Positions 15,780 to 24,358 are shown, counted from the first letter of the stretch. The stretch is 54,423 nt of DNA from Modestobacter excelsi (GCF_005930495.1 NZ_SJEX01000026.1:1-54423); one strand, 5' to 3'. Program-made: numbers and translations. Notes: generated by a model from the sequence alone, not told the origin.

Positions 15780-16598
15780 ATGATCGACGGTGTGCCCGCG
15801 CCCGAGGTGATCACCGATCCGACCGACGAGCGGGTGGCGGACTTCCGTGACCTGGTGGCCGGCGACCGTCGTCCCGGTACCGAACGGGGCACCGGGCCGG
15901 TCATCGTCGAGGGGGTCCCCGCAGTGGATCGCCTGCTGGCCTCGCCGTACCCGGTGCGCAGCGTGATCGGCATCCCCGGCCGGGTCGCCGCCCTCGACCT
16001 CCCCGCCGGCACCACCGCGTACGAGGCGGACAAGTGGGTCCTCTCGGACCTGATCGGCTTCCGGCTGACCCGCGGGGTGCTCGCCTCCGCCGACCGGCTG
16101 CCGCCGCCGGACCTGGACGCGCTCGTCACCGGCCCGGACCCGGCGGCACCACGGCGGCTCGCGGTGCTCGAGGGGCTCAACGACCACGAGAACATCGGGT
16201 CGATCGCCCGGTCCGCCGTCGCGCTCGGCATCGACGGGCTCCTGCTGGACCCGCACTGCGCCGACCCGCTCTACCGGCGGTGCGTCCGGGTGTCGATGGG
16301 GCACGTGCTGACGCTGCCGATCGCGGTGCTCGGGGACTGGCCCGGCGGCCTGGACCGGCTGCACGAGGCCGGGTACCTCACCGTCGCCCTCACCCCGGCG
16401 GACGACGCGGTCGACCTCACCGACGTCGACCCCGGGGCACACCCCCGCACCGCGGTGCTGCTCGGTGCGGAGGGGCCCGGCCTCACCCGCGAGGCGCAGC
16501 AGGCCGCCCGGGTGCGGGCCCGGATCCCGATGCGCAGCGGCGTCGACTCGCTCGGGGTCGCCGCGGCGGCCGCCGTCGCCTTCGCCACGCTGCGCTGA
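15780..16598 (+). CDS. SpoU/TrmH family RNA 2'-O-methyltransferase
   Basis: 272 residues. The SPOUT knot motifs are present: motif 1 LNDHENIGSIARSAVALGID (about residues 132-151), motif 2 VLLGAEGPGLT (about 223), motif 3 IPMRSGVDSLGVAAAAAVA (about 244-262). It transfers a methyl group from SAM to a ribose 2'-OH in tRNA or rRNA; the target base cannot be inferred. ATG 15780 is preceded by a G-rich stretch; GTG 15792 is an alternative. Its 3' end abuts the decayed SnoaL-like sequence on the other strand. Confidence 0.92.
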   Translation: MIDGVPAPEVITDPTDERVADFRDLVAGDRRPGTERGTGPVIVEGVPAVDRLLASPYPVRSVIGIPGRVAALDLPAGTTAYEADKWVLSDLIGFRLTRGVLASADRLPPPDLDALVTGPDPAAPRRLAVLEGLNDHENIGSIARSAVALGIDGLLLDPHCADPLYRRCVRVSMGHVLTLPIAVLGDWPGGLDRLHEAGYLTVALTPADDAVDLTDVDPGAHPRTAVLLGAEGPGLTREAQQAARVRARIPMRSGVDSLGVAAAAAVAFATLR

Positions 16599-16975
16599 CC
16601 CGGCGGGCGGTCCCAGCCGGCGACGGCGGCGGCCAGGGCCGCTGCCTCGTCGCGCTCGAGACCGGCGTACGGGTGGTCGACGACGTGCAGCCAGCCGCCG
16701 CCGGGCTGCCGACGCGCGACCTCGGCGCTGATCGCGGACACCGTCTGGTCACCGATGGTGAGCGTCCACTCGTTGCTCAGCACCGCGAGGTCACCCGCCT
16801 CGATGACGTAGCGACTGCGCAGGGTCATGTGGCCCTTCATCTCGAGCAGGCCCGCCCACTGCTCGCCGATCGCCTCCCTGCCGGTCACGGTCGAACCGTC
16901 CGGCACCACAGCCGGCCGGCCTGGCGCGGCATCGTGGCCCGCAGTGAGCTGCCGACCGGCTGCAGTGGCGTTCAG
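16599..16975 (-). pseudogene. Decayed SnoaL/NTF2-like (DUF4440-type) gene
   Basis: The minus strand encodes a recognisable SnoaL-like core: VVPDGSTVTGREAIGEQWAG, SRYVIEAGDLAVLSNEWTL, then GGGWLHVVDHPYAGL. The expected N-terminal helix of about 35 residues is missing or scrambled (only LNATAAGRQL remains, directly at the stop of the stress-protein gene), and the frame has no stop where the family ends; it would run on antisense through the RNA methyltransferase gene. No ATG/GTG start in a sensible place. I therefore call it a pseudogene, although a CTG start overlapping the upstream TGA is conceivable. Confidence 0.6.
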
Positions 16976-17445
16976 CCGCGCAGGGACAGCTTGGCCAGCT
17001 CGGCCCGCGCCTGCTCGGCGACCTGCGGGGCGCACAGCACGTCGTACCGGCTGGCGACCACCTGGCTGGTGCTGGTGAAGTCCCGCTTGCCCTGCGAGGC
17101 GGCGTAGCCGACCGCGCCGAAGACCGCGCCGAACACCAGCCCGATCAGGAGACCGGTGAGCACCGAGCCGATCCAGTCGGCGCCGTCGGTGGCGAAGATG
17201 CCGAGCAGCAGGCCCACGAAGAGCCCGAACCAGGCGCCGCTGGCCGCGCCGGCGCCGATCGCCCGGCCCCAGCTGAGCCGGCCGGTGACCCGCTCGACCA
17301 TCCGCAGGTCGCTGCCGATGATCGTCACGTTCTCCACCGGGAACTTCTGGTCGGAGAGGTGGTCCACCGCCCGCTGTGCCTGCTGGTAGTTCTCGTAGGA
17401 CCCCACCTGCACGCCGCCGAGCGGCATGGACACCGATGCTGACAC
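16972..17445 (-). CDS. General stress protein (GSP17M-like), two-helix membrane protein
   Basis: 157 residues. An N-terminal domain GGVQVGSYENYQQAQRAVDH, then LSDQKFPVENVTIIGSDLR, is the general-stress-protein 17M fold; a glycine-rich double membrane hairpin follows (about residues 75-125: GAGAASGAWFGLFVGLLLGI and LTGLLIGLVFGAVFGAVGY). GTG 17445 has GGAG six bases upstream; ATG 17427 is an alternative start. A candidate stress-sigma promoter lies 50-70 bases upstream (17492-17517). Role in stress is by family only; the biochemical function is unknown. Confidence 0.82.
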   Translation of the reverse strand: MSASVSMPLGGVQVGSYENYQQAQRAVDHLSDQKFPVENVTIIGSDLRMVERVTGRLSWGRAIGAGAASGAWFGLFVGLLLGIFATDGADWIGSVLTGLLIGLVFGAVFGAVGYAASQGKRDFTSTSQVVASRYDVLCAPQVAEQARAELAKLSLRG

Positions 17446-17491
17446 GACTGTCTCCGCTCCGGGCCGGGGACGACGACCAGCCCACCACCGG

Positions 17492-17517
17492 AACGATCTT
17501 CCTGGGCCCACTGTTCC
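17492..17517 (-). promoter_or_regulatory. Possible SigH/SigR-type stress promoter
   Basis: Minus strand GGAAC (17517-17513), 18 nt, then GTT (17494-17492) matches the GGAA-N18-GTT pattern of thiol/heat-stress ECF sigma factors of actinobacteria. It sits about 45 bases before the start of the general stress protein gene. Only eight positions are fixed, so chance is possible. Confidence 0.35.
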
Positions 17518-17562
17518 GCAAGGCCCCTGTGCCGGGAGTCGGACGGTCTCGACCGCTCACTC

Positions 17563-17618
17563 GCCTCCGTGCAGGGGCCCGCCGCGAGCTCGCGAGTGGT
17601 GGGGAGCAGGGAGGTCCT
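17563..17618 (-). repeat. GGACC-type hairpin repeat (family B), terminator of sepH
   Basis: Directly behind the sepH TGA the minus strand reads AGGACCTCCCTGCTCCCCAC, followed by the CTCGCGAGCTCGCGG and GGGCCCCTGC blocks shared with 38090-38146 and 7311-7416. Confidence 0.6.
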
Positions 17619-18626
17619 TCAGCGGTGCCGGCGGACCCCGAAGACGATGTCCTCCCAGGCCGGGATCCGGGCGCGTGGGTCGTCGGTCTCGCCGTCACCG
17701 AGCGGACCGAGGACGATGGTGTCCTGGGTGTCGGCGTCGTCGTACGGGCTGAGCGCGGGGTGGCCGTCGTACGCCGGCCGGGCCTCGCCGTACGGGCCGT
17801 CGTCGCCGGAGAGCAGGACGTCGACCGGGTTGCCGTCGGCGGGGACCACGTTGCGCACCTGGTCGTCGAGCCGGTCGTCGTGGCCGGGCTGGTCGTCCCC
17901 CTGCCCCCCGCCGCCGTAGCCGTCCGCGCCGGGCGCCGTCGGGGCGGACCGGCGCGAGATGGGCGCAGCCGGCAGGCCGACCGGGACGTCGGGGACGACC
18001 CGGACCAGCCGGGTGCCCTCGGCGAAGTCCATCGTCGTGGCGTCGACCGGGGTCACCGTCTTGGCCGGGATGTCGTAGCTCCACCGGGTGGTGCCGGACT
18101 TGTGGCCGGCGCGCCAGGCGGCGCGGACCTGCCAGGTGCCGTCCTCGGACCGGTGCGCGTCCCACCGGACGGCGTCCAGGTCGGCGCCGAGCAGGCGCAA
18201 CCGCTCGGACATGAACTGCTCCAGCGGCACGCTGGGCGTCCCCTCCGACAGCCGGACCCGGGCGTCGCGGGCCTGCTCGGCCACCCGGGTGCGCTCCTGC
18301 AGCACGGGATGGGCGAACCGCATGATCCGCTCGACCCGGGTGCCCGAGGCGTGCGCGACCTGCTCGGGGCTCTCCCCGGCGCGGATGCGCGCCTGGATCA
18401 CCCGGGGCGGCAGGTCGTTGGCCGGCTGCGCGGGGGCGGGCTGCGGCGCCGCCTCCTGCGCGGGCTCCGGGGTCGGCTCGGCCGGCCGGCTCGCGAGGAG
18501 CGACCGCAGGTGCTCGTCGACCGCCAGCTCGAGGTGCTCGACGTCGTCGGACGGGTCGGGCCCCTCCGCGGCGAGCACCAGGTGGGTGCCGTCCTCGGAG
18601 AGCGCCACGAGGCGCAAGGAGCGCAT
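17619..18626 (-). CDS. sepH: Septation protein SepH
   Basis: 335 residues, cytoplasmic FtsZ-ring regulator of actinobacteria (DUF3071 family). The conserved N-terminal domain starts MRSLRLVALSEDGTHLVL and contains a helix-turn-helix-like part (RVIQARIRAGESPEQVAHAS, TRVERIMRFAHPVL) that in Streptomyces SepH stimulates FtsZ assembly. The middle and C-terminal third are acidic and disordered; the extreme C-terminus RIPAWEDIVFGVRRHR is the signature tail. ATG 18626 has GGAGG seven bases upstream. Monocistronic: a repeat-type terminator follows, and a divergent gene lies upstream. Confidence 0.95.
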   Translation of the reverse strand: MRSLRLVALSEDGTHLVLAAEGPDPSDDVEHLELAVDEHLRSLLASRPAEPTPEPAQEAAPQPAPAQPANDLPPRVIQARIRAGESPEQVAHASGTRVERIMRFAHPVLQERTRVAEQARDARVRLSEGTPSVPLEQFMSERLRLLGADLDAVRWDAHRSEDGTWQVRAAWRAGHKSGTTRWSYDIPAKTVTPVDATTMDFAEGTRLVRVVPDVPVGLPAAPISRRSAPTAPGADGYGGGGQGDDQPGHDDRLDDQVRNVVPADGNPVDVLLSGDDGPYGEARPAYDGHPALSPYDDADTQDTIVLGPLGDGETDDPRARIPAWEDIVFGVRRHR

Positions 18627-18680
18627 GGGGCGACCTCCAGCAGGGAACCGGTGCTCATCCGGGGGAGCGGACCAGCTGCA

Positions 18681-18686
18681 ACGCTA
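18681..18686 (-). promoter_or_regulatory. Possible -10 element of sepH
   Basis: Minus-strand TAGCGT about 55 bases before the sepH start; the -35 region is poor. The rest of the 293-bp divergent intergenic region (18627-18919) shows no gene and no clear promoter for the plus-strand gene. Confidence 0.3.
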
Positions 18687-18919
18687 TCCGCGCCTCCGGG
18701 CACGTGTACGGCCGACACGCCCGGCCCGGCGCGTCGGCTCGACAACAGCCCGCGGAACGTCCTCGACCGTCGGTCACCGCCCGGTCGCAGGCTGCTGCGG
18801 CGGCCGTCAGGATGGTCCCTCAGCGCCCCTGACCGGCGCCAGGTCACGTGCCCGAAACAGTCCGGGGGCATGGTGGACCGGACGTTCTGCGACGGCAACC
18901 GGCACAGGGAGGGGCACGC

Positions 18920-20704
18920 ATGTGCGGCATCTCGGGTGAGGTCCGGTTCGACGGTGGGATCGCCGACATGGCGGCGGTCGCCGCCATGTGCGACCAGCTG
19001 CAGCGCCGGGGGCCCGACGGTTCCGGCGGCTGGCAGTCCGGGCCGGTGGCGCTCGGCCACCGGCGACTGAAGATCATCGACCTGACCGACGCCGGCGCCC
19101 AGCCGATGGTCGACGCCGAGCTCGGCCTGACCACGGTCTTCAACGGGATCATCTACAACTACCGGGAGCTGCGTGCCGAGCTGCAGCAGGCCGGCTACCG
19201 GTTCTTCTCCACCTCTGACACCGAGGTGGTGCTCAAGGCCTACCACCGCTGGGGTGCGGCCTGCGTCGAGCGCTTCCTCGGGATGTTCGCGTTCGTGGTG
19301 GTCGAGCGGGGGACCGGCCGGGTGGTCATGGGCCGCGACCGGCTGGGCATCAAGCCGCTGTACCTCAGCCGCGGCCCCGGCCGGGTGCGCTTCGCCTCCT
19401 CGCTGCCGGCCCTGGTGCGGGCCGGCGGCGTGGACACCGGCATCGACCCGGTCGCGCTGCACCACTACATGTCCTTCCACGCCGTGGTCCCCGCGCCCCG
19501 CACGATCCTGGCCGGGGTCCGCAAGCTGCCGCCCGCCACGGTGCGCACCTACGAGCCGGACGGGCGCGAGTCCGACTGGGAGTACTGGCGCCCGGTGCAC
19601 GAGCGGCGGGCCGAGCTCGCCGACCTGCACCCGGTGGAGTGGCAGGAGCGGGTCCTCGAGCAGCTGCGGATCGCCGTCCGGCGGCGGATGGTGTCCGACG
19701 TCCCGGTCGGCGTGCTGCTCTCCGGCGGCCTGGACTCCAGCCTCATCGTCGGGCTGCTCGCCGAGGAGGGCCAGAAGGACCTCGCCACGTTCTCCATCGG
19801 CTTCGAGGCGGTGGGCGAGCGGTCGGGCGACGAGTTCGTCTACTCCGACGTCATCGCCGAGACCTTCGCGACCGACCACCACCGGCTGATGGTGCCCAGC
19901 GCCGACGTGCACGCGGGGCTGGACGGGGCGATCGGCGCGATGAGCGAGCCGCAGACCAGCCACGACGCCGTCGCGTTCTACTTGCTCTCGCAGCAGGTCA
20001 GCCAGCACGTGAAGGTGGTGCAGAGCGGGCAGGGCGCCGACGAGGTGATGGCCGGTTACGACTGGTACCCGCCGCTGGACGGCGTCCCGGTCGCCGACGC
20101 CGTCGACGCCTACGCGAGCGTCTTCATCGACCGCCCGCACCGCGAGCTGGCACGCGTCCTGGCCGAGCGCTGGATGGTCACCGAGGACGTCAGCCGGGCC
20201 TTCGTCGCCGAGCACTTCGCCCGGCCGGGCGCGGACACCACGCTGGACCGGGCGCTGCGGCTGGACTCGACGATCATGCTGGTCGACGACCCGGTCAAGC
20301 GGGTGGACAACATGACGATGGCGTGGGGCCTCGAGGCACGCGTGCCGTTCCTGGACCACGAGTTCGTGGAGCTGGCCGCCGCCGTCCCGCCGGAGCTGAA
20401 GCTGCTGCACGGGGGCAAGGGGGTGCTCAAGGACGCCGCCCGCAAGGTCGTGCCGGCCGACGTCATCGACCGGCCGAAGGGCTACTTCCCGGTCCCGGCC
20501 ATCATCGACCTGCAGGGGGAGTACCTGGAGACGGTGCGGGCGGCGCTGCACGCACCGGAGGCCCGGGACCGTGGCCTGTTCCGCACCGAGTACGTCGACC
20601 GGCTGCTGGCCGAACCGAACAGCCACCGCACCACCCTGGGCTCCAACCAGCTCTGGCAGGTGGGCCTGCTCGAGCTCTGGCTGCAGCGGCACGGCATCCG
20701 CTGA
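18920..20704 (+). CDS. asnO: Asparagine synthase-like amidotransferase, N-acetylglutaminylglutamine amidotransferase type
   Basis: 594 residues. Class II glutamine amidotransferase domain with nucleophile Cys2 (MCGISGEVRF) and RRGPDGSG, then the synthetase domain with PP-loop LLSGGLDSSLIVGLLAEEGQ (about residue 268). Blocks such as TIDPVALHHYMSFHAVVPAP (here GIDPVALHHYMSFHAVVPAP), SMSEPQTSHDAVAFYLLSQQ and VVQSGQGADEVMAGY resemble the amidotransferase that amidates the osmolyte N-acetylglutaminylglutamine more than ordinary AsnB. That assignment is from memory of the family; plain asparagine synthetase remains possible. ATG 18920 has AGGGAGGGG upstream. Followed by an S9 peptidase and an ATP-grasp protein on the same strand. 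Confidence 0.8.
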   Translation: MCGISGEVRFDGGIADMAAVAAMCDQLQRRGPDGSGGWQSGPVALGHRRLKIIDLTDAGAQPMVDAELGLTTVFNGIIYNYRELRAELQQAGYRFFSTSDTEVVLKAYHRWGAACVERFLGMFAFVVVERGTGRVVMGRDRLGIKPLYLSRGPGRVRFASSLPALVRAGGVDTGIDPVALHHYMSFHAVVPAPRTILAGVRKLPPATVRTYEPDGRESDWEYWRPVHERRAELADLHPVEWQERVLEQLRIAVRRRMVSDVPVGVLLSGGLDSSLIVGLLAEEGQKDLATFSIGFEAVGERSGDEFVYSDVIAETFATDHHRLMVPSADVHAGLDGAIGAMSEPQTSHDAVAFYLLSQQVSQHVKVVQSGQGADEVMAGYDWYPPLDGVPVADAVDAYASVFIDRPHRELARVLAERWMVTEDVSRAFVAEHFARPGADTTLDRALRLDSTIMLVDDPVKRVDNMTMAWGLEARVPFLDHEFVELAAAVPPELKLLHGGKGVLKDAARKVVPADVIDRPKGYFPVPAIIDLQGEYLETVRAALHAPEARDRGLFRTEYVDRLLAEPNSHRTTLGSNQLWQVGLLELWLQRHGIR

Positions 20705-20809
20705 CGCCGCGGGGCTCTTCACGGGCCCGACCCGTCCTGCCGATGCCGGGGAGGACGACGACGTCCACCCCGGCAGGCCCGCTCTGCCCCGTCCCGTCGA
20801 GGAGGTGAC

Positions 20810-22669
20810 ATGACCGACGCGCTGCGCTCCGCCGGCCTGTCCACGGAGGTGCGCCTCGCCATCGCCGAGATCGCCGGTGCCTCCGGCGCCTGGTGCCCCA
20901 CGCTCGCGCCCACCGGTGACCGGGTCGCCTACGTGAGCGACCGCTCCGGGCTGCCGCGCCTGGAGGTCGCCACCCTCGAGCAGCAGACGCCGCCGGCCGT
21001 GCTGTCCGGCCCGGGCGAGGAGGTCGTCTCGGTCGCCTGGTCGCCGGACGGCGAGTGGCTGGCCTACCTGGTGAGCCCGGGCGGGTCGATCTGCGCGCAG
21101 CTGTGGGCTGTGCGGCCCGACGGCACCGAGCGGCACCTGGTCGCGGGGGAGGACCCCCGGTCCACCGTCTTCGCCGGCGGCTGGACCGCCGCGGCCGGCC
21201 ACTACGTCTGCTCGATCGCCCCCGGCGACGGCCCGGACGCCGACGTCGTCCTGGTCGACGTGGTCAGCGGCGCCCGGCGCGCGCTGGCCACCGGCGGCTT
21301 CCTCTCGGTCACCTCGGTCGCCGCCGACGAGCGCACCGTGCTGGCCCGCCGGGGGCCGCGCGGGCACCGGCACGTCGTGCTGGTCGACGTCCCCACCGGC
21401 GCCCAGCGGCGGGTCATCCCGCTCGGCGACCCCGGCGGCCGGGCGTCGGAGGACGGCCGGTTCGCCCCGGACGGCCGGGCGGTCTACCTGCGGGCCGGGC
21501 TGCCGGGCCTGCCCGACGTGCCCCGCAGCGACCGGACGGCGCTGGTCCGGGTCCCGCTCGACGAGGACCGGGCGCCCGGGCGCGGTGAGGTGCTGGTGTC
21601 CCGGCCGGACGCCGACCTCGACGCCTACGCCGTCCGCGCCGACGGCACCGTCGTCTGCGTCTGGAACGCCGACGGGTGCACCGAGCTCGACGTCCGCGAC
21701 CTGGCCGACGGCACGCTGCGGCACACCGTCCCGCTGCCCCAGCCGGTGATGCCGGGCTGGTCGCTGTCGCCCGACGGCCGCACGCTGCTCGCCGAGCTCA
21801 CCGGCCCGCTGTCCCCGCGGTCGCTGTGGCTGGTGGCCCTCGACGGCGAGGACACCGCGGTCCCGCTGCCCTCGACCCCCCGGCGTCCCGACGTGCACCT
21901 GCTGGTCACCCCGGAGCACCGCCGGTACCCGGCCGCCGACGGCACCGAGCTCGACGGCTGGCTCTACACGCCGCCCGGGGTGCACGGGCCCAACCGCACG
22001 GTGGTCAGCTTCCACGGCGGCCCGGAGGGCCAGGAGCGGTCGGGTTTCTCCCCGGTGGCGCAGTCACTGGTCGCCGCCGGGCTGACCGTGTTCGCCCCGA
22101 ACGTGCGCGGCTCCGGCGGGCACGGTGCGGCGTTCATGGCCGCCGACGACCTGGCCGCCCGGGAGGCCTCCTTCGACGACGTCGTGGCCACCGTGGAGCA
22201 CCTGGTCACCGCCGGCATCGCGTTGCCCGGGCAGGTCGGCGCGCACGGCTGGTCCTACGGCGGCTACCTGACGCTGGTGGCGCTGACCCGCTGGCCGGAG
22301 CTCTTCGCCGCCGGCGCCACGCTCGCCGGGATGAGCGACCTGCGCACCTTCTTCGCCGGCACCGAACCGTGGATGGCGGCTGCGTCGGTGACCGAGTACG
22401 GCGACCCGGTGGCCGACCGGGAGATGCTCGCCGCCCTCTCGCCGATGACCGCGCTCGGCCGGCTGACCGCCCCGGTCCTGCTGACCCACGGCGACCGGGA
22501 CACCAACGTGCCGGTGCTCGAGTCCATCCAGGCGCACCAGGAGCTCACCGCGCTGGGCGCACCGGCCGAGCTGGTGCTGCTGCGCGGCGAGGGACACACG
22601 ATCGTGGGACGGGAGAACCTGGTGCACCTCTCCGAGCGGGTGGCCGAGTGGTTCGATCGATGGCTGTGA
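20810..22669 (+). CDS. S9 family peptidase (prolyl oligopeptidase/acylaminoacyl-peptidase type)
   Basis: 619 residues, no signal peptide, so probably cytoplasmic. The N-terminal half is a WD40/TolB-like propeller (repeated SPDG motifs, e.g. WSPDGEWLAYL). The C-terminal alpha/beta hydrolase (from about residue 370) carries the oxyanion motif VVSFHGGPEGQ, nucleophile Ser in HGWSYGGY (about residue 482), Asp in THGDRDTNVP and His in LRGEGHTI. It releases short peptides or acyl-amino acids; next to an asnO-type gene it may turn over the amidated peptide product, as an M42 peptidase does in the classical NAGGN operon (inference). ATG 20810 with GAGGAGGTG upstream. Confidence 0.92.
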   Translation: MTDALRSAGLSTEVRLAIAEIAGASGAWCPTLAPTGDRVAYVSDRSGLPRLEVATLEQQTPPAVLSGPGEEVVSVAWSPDGEWLAYLVSPGGSICAQLWAVRPDGTERHLVAGEDPRSTVFAGGWTAAAGHYVCSIAPGDGPDADVVLVDVVSGARRALATGGFLSVTSVAADERTVLARRGPRGHRHVVLVDVPTGAQRRVIPLGDPGGRASEDGRFAPDGRAVYLRAGLPGLPDVPRSDRTALVRVPLDEDRAPGRGEVLVSRPDADLDAYAVRADGTVVCVWNADGCTELDVRDLADGTLRHTVPLPQPVMPGWSLSPDGRTLLAELTGPLSPRSLWLVALDGEDTAVPLPSTPRRPDVHLLVTPEHRRYPAADGTELDGWLYTPPGVHGPNRTVVSFHGGPEGQERSGFSPVAQSLVAAGLTVFAPNVRGSGGHGAAFMAADDLAAREASFDDVVATVEHLVTAGIALPGQVGAHGWSYGGYLTLVALTRWPELFAAGATLAGMSDLRTFFAGTEPWMAAASVTEYGDPVADREMLAALSPMTALGRLTAPVLLTHGDRDTNVPVLESIQAHQELTALGAPAELVLLRGEGHTIVGRENLVHLSERVAEWFDRWL

Positions 22670-22683
22670 AGGCGACGGGCGAG

Positions 22684-22761
22684 TGAGCATCGCAGGGAGC
22701 TGCCCGAAGCCGACAGGGAGCGAGCATCGCAGGGAGCGCCAGCGACCGAGGAGCGGAACGA
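22684..22761 (+). repeat. GAGCATCGC-type spacer repeat (family A), two part-copies
   Basis: TGAGCATCGCAGGGAGC at 22684 and CGAGCATCGCAGGGAGCGCC at 22721, the second continuing AGCGACCGAGGAGCGGAACG, nearly identical to the spacer at 10078-10144. It fills most of the 168-bp gap between the peptidase and ATP-grasp genes. Confidence 0.65.
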
Positions 22762-22837
22762 CCGCGGAGGCGACCCGTGCTGTTGACCGAGGAGCCGAGC
22801 GGGTCCGGAGTCGGACCATGAACGCCGTGAGCCCGGG

Positions 22838-24325
22838 ATGACCAGCGGTCCCGGCGTCTTCGCCCGGTACCCCGCCTCGGCGTCGGACGAGGCCGTGACC
22901 ACCGACGGCTCGGTCCGGCCCGGCTACGCGCCGGTCGCCCGGGTCCTCGACCGGCTCGGCGGGGTCGGCCTCGCGGCCGTCGTCGGCGCGGTCGCCCAGG
23001 AGCGGCGGATGCGCGGGGTCGTCTTCGGCAGCTACGTCGACGGCCGGCTCGAGGAGCGCCCGTTCCCGCTCTGCCCGGTCCCGCGGTTGCTCTCGGCGGC
23101 CGACTGGGCGCACCTGTCCGCCGGCGTGGAGCAGCGCACCCGGGCACTGAACGCCTTCCTGGCCGACGTCTACCGCCCGGCCGGACGGCGGCGCACCGAC
23201 GAGGACAAGCAGCCCGAAGTGGTGCGGGCCGGCGTCGTCCCGGACTGGGTCGTCTCCGCCAGCCCCGGGTACCGGCCGGACGCCGTCAGCTCAGCTGCGG
23301 CCGGGCAGCAACGGATCACCGTCTCCGGGATGGACCTGCTGCTGGGGCCGGGCGGCTGGGTGGTGCTCGAGGACAACCTGCGGGTGCCCTCCGGCATCGG
23401 CTACGCCCTCACCAACCGGGACAGCGGCCGGGCCGCGCTGCCGCAGCTCTACGCCGAGGCCGAGGCCGCGGGGCTGGTCGACCCGGCCGAGTCGGTGGCG
23501 CTGCTGCACGCCGCGCTGGCCGATGCCGCACCGGCCGGGTGCGCAGGGGTGCCGCAGCTGGGCCTGCTCACCGACGGCCCGCACAACTCCGCCTGGTTCG
23601 AGCACCAGCTGCTCGCCGAGGCGATGGGCATCCCGGTCGTCACCCCCGACGTCCTCTGGCCGACCGCGGCCGGCGGGGTGGCGGTGCAGCGGGACGGCGA
23701 GCGGGTGCCGGTCGACGTCCTGTACCGGCGCTTCGACGAGGCGGACCTGGCCGCCCACCTCACCCCCAGCGGCGCCTCGGTCGGCGCGCTGCTCGCCGGG
23801 GCGGTCCGCGGCGGGCGGCTCGCGGTGGCGAACGTGCCGGGCAACGGCGTGGCCGACGACAAGGCCACCTACCGCTACGTCGACGCGATGATCCGGTTCT
23901 ACCTGGCCGAGGAGCCGGTGCTGTCCTGCGTGCCGACCTGGCTGCTGGCCGAGGAGGTCGACCTGGCCGAGGTGCGCGACCGGCTGCACGAGCTCGTCGT
24001 CAAGCCGGTCGACGGGTACGGCGGGCAGGGCGTCGTCTTCGGCCCGCTGTGCTCGGCCGCCGAACTGGCCGAGCTGCAGGCCGAGGTGCTCGCCGCCCCG
24101 CACCGGTTCGTGGCCCAGCAGCCGGTCGACTTCTCCACGGTCCCGACCGTCGTCGACGGCATGGTCGTGCCGCGGCACGCCGACCTGCGGGTCTTCGCCG
24201 TCGCCGGCAGCAGCACCCGGGCGCTGCCCGCCCCGCTGACCCGGGTCGCGCTCACCGAGGGCTCGATGCTGGTCAACTCCAGCCAGGGCGGCGGCAGCAA
24301 GGACACCTGGGTCCTGCCCACGTGA
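22838..24325 (+). CDS. Circularly permuted ATP-grasp protein (CP_ATPgrasp_2/DUF407 family)
   Basis: 495 residues. Family landmarks: VRPGYAPVARVLDRLG near the N-terminus, RTRALNAFLADVYRPAGRR, the SGMDLLLGPGGWVVLEDNLR, VPSGIGYAL block, AWFEHQLLAEAMGIPVV, NVPGNGVADDKATYRYVDAM, and the nucleotide site ELVVKPVDGYGGQGVVFGP. ATP-grasp enzymes of this kind are thought to make amide bonds between a carboxylate and an amine. The usual partners (alpha-E protein, transglutaminase) are not here; instead it follows an asnO-like amidotransferase and an S9 peptidase, suggesting it makes the peptide bond of the product that AsnO amidates. ATG 22838 fits the family start, though its ribosome binding site is weak. 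Confidence 0.85.
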   Translation: MTSGPGVFARYPASASDEAVTTDGSVRPGYAPVARVLDRLGGVGLAAVVGAVAQERRMRGVVFGSYVDGRLEERPFPLCPVPRLLSAADWAHLSAGVEQRTRALNAFLADVYRPAGRRRTDEDKQPEVVRAGVVPDWVVSASPGYRPDAVSSAAAGQQRITVSGMDLLLGPGGWVVLEDNLRVPSGIGYALTNRDSGRAALPQLYAEAEAAGLVDPAESVALLHAALADAAPAGCAGVPQLGLLTDGPHNSAWFEHQLLAEAMGIPVVTPDVLWPTAAGGVAVQRDGERVPVDVLYRRFDEADLAAHLTPSGASVGALLAGAVRGGRLAVANVPGNGVADDKATYRYVDAMIRFYLAEEPVLSCVPTWLLAEEVDLAEVRDRLHELVVKPVDGYGGQGVVFGPLCSAAELAELQAEVLAAPHRFVAQQPVDFSTVPTVVDGMVVPRHADLRVFAVAGSSTRALPAPLTRVALTEGSMLVNSSQGGGSKDTWVLPT

Positions 24326-24334
24326 GCCGGGTCG

Positions 24335-24358
24335 CAGCGCGTCACTCCCCGAGCGCTG
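24335..24358. terminator. Hairpin between convergent genes (family C)
   Basis: CAGCGC (24335-24340) pairs with GCGCTG (24353-24358) across a 12-nt loop. The loop-and-right-arm sequence CCGAGCGCTGGGACTCC recurs at 50590-50606. It supplies the last codons and stop of galE. Confidence 0.5.

Noticed and set aside
18398-22015. 1205-codon minus-strand open frame across asnO and the peptidase
   Set aside because: Shadow of two clear plus-strand genes in GC-rich DNA; no recognisable motif.
18920-24325. Complete classical NAGGN operon
   Set aside because: No GNAT/ATP-grasp synthetase of the classical type and no M42 peptidase.
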